From NCBI GenBank assembly GCA_035569495.1, contig DATMMX010000031.1, positions 1-64,000 of the forward strand: a stretch of DNA of 64,000 bases, read 5' to 3'. Numbering within the stretch: the stretch's first letter is position 1; each line of letters starts with the position of its first letter. The notes under the pieces are model-generated. The model did not search any database. It was not told the origin of the DNA and saw nothing but the letters and a program-made list of their open reading frames with translations. Positions 45,031 to 52,786 of this stretch are shown one piece after another. This stretch comes from DASRDZ01 sp035569495. GTDB lineage: Bacteria; Chloroflexota; Dormibacteria; Aeolococcales; Aeolococcaceae. Both the position numbers and the translations under genes were made by a program.

Positions 45031-46011
45031 GTGACCGAGACGGTGAAGAACGCTGTCGCTCCCCGGGCGCACCCGGGCACCAGCCTGCCCACGCTGGCCT
45101 TCGTCGGCGCAGGGCGCGCCGGTCGGGCGCTGGCCAGGGCCGCGCACGAGGCGGGATACGAGGTGGTCGCGGTCGCCAGCCGCACCCCTGCGCACGCGCA
45201 GGAGTTGGCCGACCAGGTCGGCGCCCGCCACGTCGCGACGCCGATCAAGGCCGCCCAGGCCGCCGACGTCACCTTCCTGACCGTGCCCGACGTGGCCGTC
45301 ACCCGGCTGGCCGCGACCATCGCCGCCAGCGGCATGGCGCTCCGCGGCCACGCCCTGGTGCACTGCAGCGGCGCCCACAACGCCTCCGCGCTGGCCGCGG
45401 CGCGGCAGATGGCCGCCCAGGTCGGCGCCGTCCACCCGCTCCAGGCGCTCACCGCCGACAGCAGCCCCCGGGTGCTCCGCGGCACCTTCTTCAGCGTCGA
45501 CGCCGACGCGCCGCTCCGCCCCGTGCTGGAGCGCATGGTCGCCGACCTCGGCGGCATCCCCTTCGCGGCGCCCAGCGGCGACCGCGCCCTCTACCACGCC
45601 GCCGCCGTCCTCGCCGGCAACGCCCCGCTGGCCCTGCTCGCCCGTGCCGCGGGACTGCTGGAGACCGCCGGGGTGGACAAGGCGATCGCCACCGAGGCGC
45701 TGGCCACCCTGCTCGAAGGGGCGGCGAGCAACGTCCGCCGCCTCGGCGCCCAGGCCGCGCTGACCGGCCCGGTGGTCCGCGACGACGCCGACACCGTGGC
45801 CCGCCACCTCCGCGCCCTGCGCAACGACGAGGCCACCCGCCGCCTCTACCTGCTGCTCGCCCGCGACACCCTGGCCCTGGCCGGGGCCACCGGCCGCGAG
45901 GGCGTGGCCACCCTGCTGGCCACCGCCGGGCAGCGCGCCGAGGCCCGCCGCGCCGGTGCCGAGCCGACGCGCACCGCTCGCGCCCTCCGCCACCTGAGCG
46001 CCACCGCCTAG
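45031..46011 (+). CDS. Rossmann-fold oxidoreductase with DUF2520 domain, candidate ketopantoate reductase
   Basis: 326 residues from GTG 45031, preceded by atcgagg. Residues 20-150 are a Rossmann domain (LAFVGAGRAGRALARAAHEAGYEVVAVASR, VTFLTVPDVAV, HALVHCSGAH). Residues 170-320 are helical DUF2520 (ALYHAAAVLAGNAPLALLARAAGLLE, LLEGAASNVRRLGAQAALTGPVVRDD). It is the first gene before panB, panC and panD, and no classical panE is in the window. The fold is that of 6-phosphogluconate dehydrogenase-like reductases, as is PanE. It may reduce ketopantoate to pantoate in this operon; that role is inference from context. Confidence 0.88.
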   Translation: MTETVKNAVAPRAHPGTSLPTLAFVGAGRAGRALARAAHEAGYEVVAVASRTPAHAQELADQVGARHVATPIKAAQAADVTFLTVPDVAVTRLAATIAASGMALRGHALVHCSGAHNASALAAARQMAAQVGAVHPLQALTADSSPRVLRGTFFSVDADAPLRPVLERMVADLGGIPFAAPSGDRALYHAAAVLAGNAPLALLARAAGLLETAGVDKAIATEALATLLEGAASNVRRLGAQAALTGPVVRDDADTVARHLRALRNDEATRRLYLLLARDTLALAGATGREGVATLLATAGQRAEARRAGAEPTRTARALRHLSATA

Positions 46012-46052
46012 CCGCGCGCCAAGCGCCACCGCACACAGAGCGAGTTCCGGCC

Positions 46053-46847
46053 ATGCCTGTCACGATCAACACGGTGCGCGACCACAAGCGGCGCGGCGAG
46101 CGCTTCGCCATGCTCACCGCGTACGACTACACCACCGCGCGCATCCTCGCCGCCGCCGAGATCCCGGTGATCCTGGTCGGCGACTCGCTGGCCATGCTCA
46201 TGCTCGGCCACCGCAGCACCCTGCCGGTGAGCATGGAGGACATGCTCCACCACGCCCGCGCCGTCGCCCGCGGCGCCCCCGAGCAGCTCCTGGTCGGCGA
46301 CATGCCGTTCGGTGCCTACCAGTCGAGCACCGCCCAGGCGATCGACAACGCCGCCGCGTATCTCGCCAACGGCATGCACGCCGTCAAGCTGGAGGGCGGC
46401 GGCTACGCGGCCGACCTGACCGCGAAGATGACCGAGCGCGGCATCCCGGTGATGGGCCACGTCGGCCTCACCCCGCAGTTCACCAACCTGTTCGGCGGCT
46501 TCCGCGTGCAGGGCAAGGAGGAGCAGGCCGCCGAGCGCATCCGCAAGGACGCGCGCGACCTGCAAGCGGCGGGCGCGTTCGCCGTGGTGCTCGAGGGGAT
46601 TCCGCGGAACCTGGCCAGAACCATCACCGGAGAGCTGGAGATCCCCACCATCGGCATCGGTGCCGGCCCCGACTGCGACGCCCAGGTGCTGGTCATCCAC
46701 GACCTGCTCGGCCTCACCCAGGACCCCATGCCCAAATTCGTGCGCAGCTACGCCGACCTCGGCGCCCAGGCCGTCGCCGCCGCGCGCGCGTACGCGCAGG
46801 ACGTCAAGGACGGCGCCTTTCCCGACGACGCGCACAGTTACCACTGA
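46053..46847 (+). CDS. panB: 3-methyl-2-oxobutanoate hydroxymethyltransferase
   Basis: 264 residues. Signature blocks: MLTAYDYTTARILAAAEIPVILVGDSLAMLMLGH, MPFGAYQSS, AVKLEGGGYAADLT, PVMGHVGLTPQFTNLFGGFRVQG, VLEGIP and TIGIGAGPDCDAQVLVIHDLLGL, with the usual metal ligands Asp and Glu present. The enzyme adds a hydroxymethyl group from 5,10-methylene-tetrahydrofolate to ketoisovalerate, giving ketopantoate, the first step of pantothenate synthesis. It follows the DUF2520 gene by 41 bases and precedes panC by 12. Confidence 0.97.
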   Translation: MPVTINTVRDHKRRGERFAMLTAYDYTTARILAAAEIPVILVGDSLAMLMLGHRSTLPVSMEDMLHHARAVARGAPEQLLVGDMPFGAYQSSTAQAIDNAAAYLANGMHAVKLEGGGYAADLTAKMTERGIPVMGHVGLTPQFTNLFGGFRVQGKEEQAAERIRKDARDLQAAGAFAVVLEGIPRNLARTITGELEIPTIGIGAGPDCDAQVLVIHDLLGLTQDPMPKFVRSYADLGAQAVAAARAYAQDVKDGAFPDDAHSYH

Positions 46848-46859
46848 ACCCAGAACAGC

Positions 46860-47819
46860 ATGTCCGACCCGCCGCGCCTCCTCGACACCCCCGACGACCT
46901 CCGCCTGCAGTCCGAGCGCTGGCGCGCCGCGGGCATGACCGTCGGCCTGGTGCCGACCATGGGCGCGCTCCACGAGGGACATCGCAGCCTGCTGGCGCGA
47001 GCCCGCGAGGAGTGCGACCGAGTTGTGGCCAGCATCTTCGTCAACCCGACGCAGTTCGGCAGGGGAGAGGACCTCAGCCGCTACCCCCGCCCGCTGGAGC
47101 ACGACCTGCGGATGCTCGCGGAGGAGCGGGTCGACGCCGCCTTCGTCCCCGCGGTCGAGGCGATGTACCCCGAGGGCGCCCGCACCACCGTCCACCTCGA
47201 CGGTCCGCTCACCGAGGCGTTCGAGGGCGCCCACCGCCCCGGCCACTTCGACGGCGTCGCCACCGTGGTCGCCAAGCTGCTCGTCGCCGCCCGCCCCGAC
47301 CGCGCCTACTTCGGCGAGAAGGACGCCCAGCAGCTCGCCGTGGTGCAGCGCCTGGCCCGCGACCTGGACACCGGGGTGGCCATCGTCGCCTGCCCGCTGC
47401 TGCGCGACGGCGACGGCCTGGCCCTGAGCAGCCGCAACGCCTACCTGAGCACCGAGGACCGCGCCCAGGCCCTGGCCATCCCGCGAGGATTGGCCGCCGC
47501 CGCAAGCCTGTATGCCACCGGCGAGCGCCGCGCCGAGCGCCTGGTGGCGGCCGTCCGCGCCGAGCTCGAGCGCAGCCCGGCGATCGCCCCCGACTACGTC
47601 GCCGTGGTCGACCCGGAGACCTTCAGCGAGGTGGACGAGGCCGTCAAAGGATGCCGAATCGTGCTCGCTGGTAGAATGGCAACAGCTCGGCTGATCGACA
47701 CGATTCGCCTTGGCTACGACGGGGTTCCGGCGCTTGCCGAAGCCTCGGACGCGGCGGCGGAGCGGTCGAACCCAATGCCGGGACGTGCCGAATGGAGCCC
47801 ACCGTGCAGCGTGTCCTGA
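46860..47819 (+). CDS. panC: Pantothenate synthetase
   Basis: 319 residues. Typical motifs: LVPTMGALHEGHRSLLARA (HIGH-like), SIFVNPTQFGRGEDLSRYPR, YFGEKDAQQLAVVQRLARDL and LALSSRNAYLS (KMSKS-like), followed by the C-terminal lid domain. It joins pantoate and beta-alanine with ATP. The last 30 residues (ALAEASDAAAERSNPMPGRA) are not typical and overlap the start of panD, suggesting a drifted stop codon. The gene lies in the pan operon between panB and panD. Confidence 0.96.
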   Translation: MSDPPRLLDTPDDLRLQSERWRAAGMTVGLVPTMGALHEGHRSLLARAREECDRVVASIFVNPTQFGRGEDLSRYPRPLEHDLRMLAEERVDAAFVPAVEAMYPEGARTTVHLDGPLTEAFEGAHRPGHFDGVATVVAKLLVAARPDRAYFGEKDAQQLAVVQRLARDLDTGVAIVACPLLRDGDGLALSSRNAYLSTEDRAQALAIPRGLAAAASLYATGERRAERLVAAVRAELERSPAIAPDYVAVVDPETFSEVDEAVKGCRIVLAGRMATARLIDTIRLGYDGVPALAEASDAAAERSNPMPGRAEWSPPCSVS

Positions 47820-48175
47820 TGAAGTCGAAGATCCACCGCGCCACGGTGACGCGGGCCGATCTGCACTACGAGGGTTCCTGCAGCATCGACCCCGAGCTGA
47901 TGAAGCTGGCCGACATCGTGGTCGGCGAGCAGCTGCACATCGTCAACGTCACCAACGGCTCGCGCGCGATCACATATGCGATCGAGGGCGAGCCGGGCGA
48001 GGTCGCCCTCAACGGCGCCATGGCCCACATCGGCGAGCCGGGCGACCTGGTCATCCTGATCACCTACGGCCAGTTCGACGAGGGCGAGGTGGCCGGCTTC
48101 CGGCCGCGCGTGGTCCACGTCGACCAGCGCAACCGGCCCAAGCCGCGGGCGCGTGAGCGGGTGGCGGTGCACTGA
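47804..48175 (+). CDS. panD: Aspartate 1-decarboxylase, pyruvoyl-dependent
   Basis: 123 residues from GTG 47804. With this start the self-cleavage site falls exactly at G24-S25 (LHYEGSC), the family position; ATG 47792 would add four residues. Other motifs are LMKSKIHRATVTRADL, NVTNGSRAITYAIEG and GEVALNGAMAHIGEPGDLVILI. The proenzyme cleaves itself to form a pyruvoyl group and makes beta-alanine from aspartate for PanC. It overlaps the panC 3' end by 16 bases and its stop overlaps the nadB ATG as TGATG. Confidence 0.96.
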   Translation: MQRVLMKSKIHRATVTRADLHYEGSCSIDPELMKLADIVVGEQLHIVNVTNGSRAITYAIEGEPGEVALNGAMAHIGEPGDLVILITYGQFDEGEVAGFRPRVVHVDQRNRPKPRARERVAVH

Positions 48176-49788
48176 TGAACGGCGGGGGCGCGCGCTCAGC
48201 ACGCGCATACGACGTGGTCGTCATCGGCAGCGGCATCGCCGGGCTGGTGGCGGCGCTGAGCGCAGCCCCGCGGGCCCGCGTCGCCGTGGTCACCAAGGCG
48301 GCGCTCGACGAGGGCTGCAGCCGCTACGCCCAGGGTGGCATCGCCGCGGCCGTGTCCGGGGACGACTCGCCCGACCTCCACTTCGAGGACACCGTCGCCG
48401 CCGGCCGCGGGCTCTGCGACGAGCGCGCGGTGCGGGCGCTGGTCGAGGAGGCGCCGCGCCGCATTCGCGAGCTGGTGGAGTGGGGGGTCGGCTTCGACAC
48501 CCAGGACGGCGCGCTCATGGTCGGCCGCGAGGCCGCGCACAGCCGCCCGCGCATCCTCCACGCCCGCGGCGACGGCACCGGCCTGGCCATCGAGTCGGCG
48601 CTGATCGAGCGCCTGCACGGGCTCGGCGTCGACGTCTACGAGCGCCACCACGCGACCCGCCTGCTCCTCGACCAGGACGGCCGGTGCAACGGAGTCGAGT
48701 GCGTCGACGGCGACACCGGGCAGCGCCGCAGCTTCGCCGCCACCGCCACCGTGCTCGCCTCGGGCGGCGCCGGGCGGCTGTGGCGCTACACCACCAACCC
48801 CGAGCCCGCCACCGGCGACGGCATCGCCCTGGCCTGGGAGGCGGGCGCCGAGGTGGCCGGCATGGAGTTCGTCCAGTTCCACCCCACCGCGCTGGCCCTG
48901 GAGGGCGCGCCGCGCTTCCTGATCAGCGAGGCGGTGCGCGGCGAGGGCGCCCACGTCGTCAACGCCGAGGGCGAGCGCTTCCTGCTCGGCGTCGACCAGC
49001 GCGGCGAGCTGGCCCCGCGCGACGTGGTCGCCCAGGCGATCTGGCACGAATTGCAGCGCAGTGGCGAACCCGCCGTGTACCTCGACTGCACGCCGCTGCG
49101 CGATCGCGCGGCGGTGCGCTTCCCGACCATCCACCGCACCTGTCTGCAGTTCGGCATCGACATCGCCCACGACCGCATCCCCATCGCGCCCGCCGCGCAC
49201 TACCTGATCGGCGGCGTGCGCACCGACCTGCGCGGCAGCACGAGCATCGCCGGCCTCTACGCCTGCGGCGAGGTGGCCAGCAGCGGCGTGCACGGCGCCA
49301 ACCGCCTGGCCAGCAACAGCCTGCTGGAGTCGGTGGTGTTCGCCCACCGCGCCGTCGACGCCGCGCTCGACCACAACGCCGAGATGCCACCGGCAGTTGC
49401 AGTCACACATGGCAGCAACGCCGACACCGCCGGCAATGACAACGACAACACAGCCCCCGACGTCACCACACTCACCGATCGCCTGCGCCGCACCATGTGG
49501 GAGCACGTCGGCCTGGTGCGCGACGCGCAGGGACTCAGCACCGCCGCACACACGGTGGACGGCATCATCCAGAACTGCGACGGGGCCGAGCGGCTCGACG
49601 CGGTGGCCCTGCGTGCCGCCGCGGTCACCGCGTCGCTCGTCGTCGCCGCCGCCACGGCCCGGACCGAATCGCGCGGCGCTCATCTCCGCTCCGACTTCCC
49701 GGAGAGCGAGGAGCGCTGGCTCGGCACCTGGGTCATGCACAAAGAAAGAGGATCACGCCTTGACCGCCACGCTCTCGCCACTCACTGA
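48175..49788 (+). CDS. nadB: L-aspartate oxidase
   Basis: 537 residues. FAD-binding VVIGSGIAGLVAALSAA, the substrate loop GCSRYAQGGIAAAV, HSRPRILHARGDGTG, MEFVQFHPTAL, RFLISEAVRGEGAHVVN and HYLIGGVRTDLRGSTSIAGLYACGEVAS are typical of NadB rather than of succinate dehydrogenase. A segment of about 25 residues before the C-terminal domain (HGSNADTAGNDNDNTAPD) is an unusual polar insert. The enzyme oxidises aspartate to iminoaspartate for quinolinate synthesis. It is joined to panD by TGATG and followed by nadC. The intermediate enzyme NadA is not in the window. Confidence 0.96.
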   Translation: MNGGGARSARAYDVVVIGSGIAGLVAALSAAPRARVAVVTKAALDEGCSRYAQGGIAAAVSGDDSPDLHFEDTVAAGRGLCDERAVRALVEEAPRRIRELVEWGVGFDTQDGALMVGREAAHSRPRILHARGDGTGLAIESALIERLHGLGVDVYERHHATRLLLDQDGRCNGVECVDGDTGQRRSFAATATVLASGGAGRLWRYTTNPEPATGDGIALAWEAGAEVAGMEFVQFHPTALALEGAPRFLISEAVRGEGAHVVNAEGERFLLGVDQRGELAPRDVVAQAIWHELQRSGEPAVYLDCTPLRDRAAVRFPTIHRTCLQFGIDIAHDRIPIAPAAHYLIGGVRTDLRGSTSIAGLYACGEVASSGVHGANRLASNSLLESVVFAHRAVDAALDHNAEMPPAVAVTHGSNADTAGNDNDNTAPDVTTLTDRLRRTMWEHVGLVRDAQGLSTAAHTVDGIIQNCDGAERLDAVALRAAAVTASLVVAAATARTESRGAHLRSDFPESEERWLGTWVMHKERGSRLDRHALATH

Positions 49789-50626
49789 CCCGCTCGCCCC
49801 CGAGCACCTCGACCCGCTGATCCAGGCGGCCCTGGCCGAGGACGTCGGCGACGGCGACCTGACCAGCGACGCCATCCTGCCGCCGGAGATGACCTGCCGC
49901 GGCAAGATCGTCTGCAAGCAGGACGGCGTCATCGCCGGCCTGCCCGTCGCCGAGCGCGTCTTCAAGCTGGTCGACGAGCGCCTCCAGTTCGACGCCAAGA
50001 CCAAGGACGGCGAGAAGGTCCAGGAGGACGCCATCGTCGCCCGGCTCTACGGGCCGGCCCGGGCCATGCTGCGCGCCGAGCGCGTCGCCCTCAACTACCT
50101 GCAGCACCTCAGCGGCATCGCCACCATCACCGCCAAGTACGTCAAGGCGGTGGACGGCACCAAGACCGAGATCCTCGACACTCGCAAGACCACGCCCGGC
50201 ATGCGCCTGCTGGAGAAGTACGCCACCCGCATGGGCGGCGCCACCAACCACCGCATGGGCCTGTACGACGCGGTGCTGATCAAGGACACCCACCTCGCCC
50301 TGGCCAACGGCGTCAGCGCCGCACTGCGCGCCGTGCGCAAGGCGCATCCCGAGGCGATGATCAACGTCGAGGTCAGCAACCTGCAGGAGTTGGAGCAGGC
50401 GCTCAACGACAAGGCGCCGCGCATCCTGCTCGACAACTTCGCGCCCGGACAGGTGCGCGAGGCGATGCAGATCATCCGCGGCCGCGCCCAGGTGGAGATC
50501 AGCGGCGGCGTGCTGCTCACCAACGCGCGCGCCTACGCCCTGGCCGGCGCGGACTTCATCAGTGTCGGCGCGCTCACCCACTCGGCGGTGGCGCTCGACT
50601 TCTCGATGAAGGTGACCCGCTACTAG
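49760..50626 (+). CDS. nadC: Nicotinate-nucleotide pyrophosphorylase (carboxylating)
   Basis: 288 residues from TTG 49760, eight bases after aaagagga. The start lies inside the nadB 3' end (29-base overlap), indicating translational coupling. Family motifs: ALAEDVGDGDLTSDAI, MLRAERVALNYLQHLSGIAT, ILDTRKTTPGMRLLEKYA, GGATNHRMGLYDAVLIKDTH, NVEVSNLQELEQAL and ILLDNFAPGQVREA. It converts quinolinate and PRPP to nicotinate mononucleotide. It is the last gene of the plus-strand pan-nad operon; the next gene is convergent after four bases. Confidence 0.96.
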   Translation: MTATLSPLTDPLAPEHLDPLIQAALAEDVGDGDLTSDAILPPEMTCRGKIVCKQDGVIAGLPVAERVFKLVDERLQFDAKTKDGEKVQEDAIVARLYGPARAMLRAERVALNYLQHLSGIATITAKYVKAVDGTKTEILDTRKTTPGMRLLEKYATRMGGATNHRMGLYDAVLIKDTHLALANGVSAALRAVRKAHPEAMINVEVSNLQELEQALNDKAPRILLDNFAPGQVREAMQIIRGRAQVEISGGVLLTNARAYALAGADFISVGALTHSAVALDFSMKVTRY

Positions 50627-50630
50627 GCGC

Positions 50631-51080
50631 TCACGCGTCCAGCGACTGGACGATCCGCTCCTGCATCCAGCCGAGCGCCATGAGCATGGTGAACTCGGTG
50701 CTCTCGACCAGCGACGGGTCGATCTCGTCGTCCCAGCCGTCCGCCTCGATGCCCAGCAGCGCGCCCGCCACCAGCCGCAGGTGGTTGAGGGCGCGGGCCC
50801 AGGACAGCGCCTGCGCGTCGTCCAGCTCGCGCCGCTCGCCCTCGCCGCGCAGCGAGTCGCGCACAGCCTCGATGTCGGCGTCGCGCGAGGCCTCGACCTC
50901 GGGGCGCATCAGCCGCGCGTAGTCGTCCTCCAGGTCGGGGTCGTCGTAGGCGCGCGGCGCGGTGCGCGCGGCGGTACCGAGGTGCGGGCTGAGCGTCTCG
51001 ATGATGCTGAGCAGCCCGGCGCGCTCCTCGACGTCGAGGCGCACCTCGACACGACCGTGATGGCGGCGGACCGCGGCCAC
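50631..51080 (-). CDS. DUF2017 family protein, ClpS neighbour
   Basis: 149 residues, all-helical and acidic. Recognisable segments are LDVEERAGLLSIIETLSPHL, RAYDDPDLEDDYARLMRPEV, LSWARALNHLRLVAGALLGIE and EFTMLMALGWMQERIVQSL. The family of unknown function occurs next to clpS in actinobacteria and relatives. Here it follows clpS on the same strand after 12 bases. A link to N-degron recognition or Clp proteolysis is suggested only by this conserved pairing. It is convergent with nadC. Confidence 0.85.
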   Translation of the reverse strand: MAAVRRHHGRVEVRLDVEERAGLLSIIETLSPHLGTAARTAPRAYDDPDLEDDYARLMRPEVEASRDADIEAVRDSLRGEGERRELDDAQALSWARALNHLRLVAGALLGIEADGWDDEIDPSLVESTEFTMLMALGWMQERIVQSLDA

Positions 51081-51092
51081 CGGCTCAGGCCC

Positions 51093-51389
51093 TCAGCCGC
51101 GGGCCAGGGTCGCCTGCAGCCCGAAGGCGTGCAGCCGGGTCACCGAGATCTCGGCCTGCTCGCGCGGCTGGGAGGCCACCACCGCGCGGCCCTCGTTGTG
51201 CACCTGGAGCATCAGCTTGGTGGCGGTCTGCTCGTCGTAGCCGAACAGCCTGCGCAGCACCAGCACCACGTACGACATCAGGGTGATCGGGTCGTTCCAC
51301 ACCACGACGTTCCAGCCGAAGTCGCGCACCGAGCGCTCGCGCCGGACGGGCGACTCGACGGGGACCTCGACGGGGGCCTGGGTGGGCAT
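51093..51389 (-). CDS. clpS: ATP-dependent Clp protease adaptor ClpS
   Basis: 98 residues. The core VVVWNDPITLMSYVVLVLRRLFGYDEQTATKLMLQVHNEG contains the N-degron pocket (N-D in WNDP, M and the H of VHNEG). It delivers N-terminal-degron substrates to a Clp AAA+ partner, here probably ClpC encoded at 54249. The first 20 residues are flexible and Pro/Val-rich. A TACCCT box (minus strand, 51398-51403) ends eight bases before the ATG, so the clpS-DUF2017 mRNA is predicted to be leaderless. Confidence 0.95.
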   Translation of the reverse strand: MPTQAPVEVPVESPVRRERSVRDFGWNVVVWNDPITLMSYVVLVLRRLFGYDEQTATKLMLQVHNEGRAVVASQPREQAEISVTRLHAFGLQATLARG

Positions 51390-51397
51390 CGCCCACT

Positions 51398-51403
51398 AGG
51401 GTA
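51398..51403 (-). promoter_or_regulatory. -10 box of clpS
   Basis: TACCCT on the minus strand, eight bases before the clpS ATG at 51389, with no ribosome-binding site in between. It fits the leaderless promoter pattern of this genome. Confidence 0.5.
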
Positions 51404-51422
51404 GCCGGAAAAGCGGCGACGG

Positions 51423-52172
51423 TCAGTAGAGCGCGGCGGCGAGCTGGGGGCGGAACCTGGCGGTCAGCGGATGCTCCTCACCGAGCTCGGTGAAGACGCC
51501 GACGACCACCCGGCGCAGCCGGTCGCGCATCTCGCCGGAGGTCTCCTTCAGCGACTCGATGAGCACCGGCAGGGCGCCTGCGGGGTCGCCGTCGACGAGG
51601 CGGAGCAGGGCGGTGCGCAGGGGCTCGCTCAGCCCGCCGTCGCGGAGCAGCTCGACCTCGGCGATCAGCGCGGCGGCGAGGCGGTCGTGCTCGACGGGCC
51701 GGAGCATGTCCAGCGCCTCGTCCAGCTTGCCGCGGGAGAGCAGGCGGCGGGCCAGCCCGGTGCGGGCGGCGGCGTTGCCGGGGTCCAGCTCGAGCGCCCT
51801 GGCCAGCGACTCCTCGTCGCCCTTGGCGACCAGCCGCTCCGCCGGCGAGGGCACCAGGGAGTCGAAGAAGCGCTCCACCGCGTTGGACGGCTGGGCGCCG
51901 ACGAACTCGCCGGCCACCTTGCCATCCCGGAAGGCCTTGACCGCGGGGATGCCGCGGATCTCGAACTGCATCTGCAGCCGGGGATTGGCGTCGACGTCGA
52001 CCTTGGCCAGCACCACCTCGCCCTCGCGGCGCTCGGCGGCCCGCTCCAGCAGGGGGCCCAGGGTTCGACACGGGCCGCACCAGGCAGCCCAGAAGTCGAC
52101 GACGACGGGGACCGTCTTGGATCGCTCCAGGACGTCCGTGGCAAAGGTGGATTCGCTGACGTCGATGACCAT
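51423..52172 (-). CDS. Thioredoxin-TPR protein, YbbN/CnoX-like
   Basis: 249 residues. Residues 1-105 are a thioredoxin domain with an intact WCGPC active site (VVDFWAAWCGPCRTLGPLL), the cis-Pro loop GIPAVKAF and FVGAQPSNAVERFF. Residues 115-245 are helical repeats of the tetratricopeptide type (LARALELDPGNAAARTGLARRLLSRGKLDEALDML). YbbN/CnoX proteins hold oxidised or unfolded clients for chaperones; E. coli CnoX lacks the redox CxxC, but this one keeps it. ATG 52172 is preferred because TAGAAA (minus strand, 52180-52185) ends seven bases upstream; the GTG at 52178 is the alternative. Confidence 0.9.
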   Translation of the reverse strand: MVIDVSESTFATDVLERSKTVPVVVDFWAAWCGPCRTLGPLLERAAERREGEVVLAKVDVDANPRLQMQFEIRGIPAVKAFRDGKVAGEFVGAQPSNAVERFFDSLVPSPAERLVAKGDEESLARALELDPGNAAARTGLARRLLSRGKLDEALDMLRPVEHDRLAAALIAEVELLRDGGLSEPLRTALLRLVDGDPAGALPVLIESLKETSGEMRDRLRRVVVGVFTELGEEHPLTARFRPQLAAALY

Positions 52173-52202
52173 GAGCACGTTTCTACCCCAAGTGGGGCAG
52201 GG

Positions 52203-52403
52203 TCACGCGCCGGACGAGCTCATGTCGAAGACCTCGGACCACACCTCGCGGAAGCGCTCACTGTTCGGCGGGGTCTCCTCCAGCACGGCGCGGAGGGGCA
52301 GCTCGCAGTCGTGGCAGACGATCCAGATGGGGCCGGGTTGCTCGACGCCCCGCTCCAGGCGATGCCGCCTGCCGCAGTCCTCGCAGGTGATGGTGATGCG
52401 CAT
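52203..52403 (-). CDS. Small zinc-ribbon protein
   Basis: 66 residues from ATG 52403 (MRITITCEDCGRRHRLE). Two CxxC knuckles (CEDC and CHDC) 26 residues apart form a probable zinc ribbon; the rest (LRAVLEETPPNSERFREVW) is acidic and helical. No family is recognised. The ORF is open further upstream, but the zinc ribbon begins right after this ATG. It lies 30 bases upstream of the thioredoxin-TPR gene on the same strand, perhaps in one operon. Confidence 0.7.
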   Translation of the reverse strand: MRITITCEDCGRRHRLERGVEQPGPIWIVCHDCELPLRAVLEETPPNSERFREVWSEVFDMSSSGA

Positions 52404-52786
52404 GGGGGAAGGCTCGCACGGCGCCGCGCCAAGGGGAACGCACGTTGGGTAGAGAGTTGTTAAGCCAAGGCCGCGTTTCTGTGAGTTCAGCCCCAATCGC
52501 GCCAAACACACCCCACATGCTTTGGTCCCCTAAAGGAATTTGGTTCCCGTTGCCGTTTCTGAGCGTTCTCCCTTAAAGAGGTGTGCCGCCCCGGATTGCC
52601 CTCAGCGGCACCGGTGGTACACTCCCCCAGCCGCTCGGCACGGCTGCTCCAAGCACGCCCGTTCAACGCCCCAACCGCGGCAAGCAAGTTCCGCGGACCC
52701 AGTCCGCACCCGATCCGGCTCGTCTCCACTCCGGCGCCTCCAGCGCCCGGCAGCCACGACAGCAGGCAGGAAACAGAAGGAGCGCA
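52404..52786. other. Intergenic region upstream of the S1 gene
   Basis: This is the longest non-coding gap (383 bases). A TACACT box at 52618-52623 would start the S1 mRNA near 52630, with a leader of about 155 bases. A near-duplicate string, cgtttctgtgag (52473-52484) and cgtttctgagcg (52555-52566), lies upstream. A small hairpin ggaa-tttgg-ttcc occurs at 52536-52548. Open frames across the gap have no recognisable protein features. I see no tRNA or known RNA here. Confidence 0.5.
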
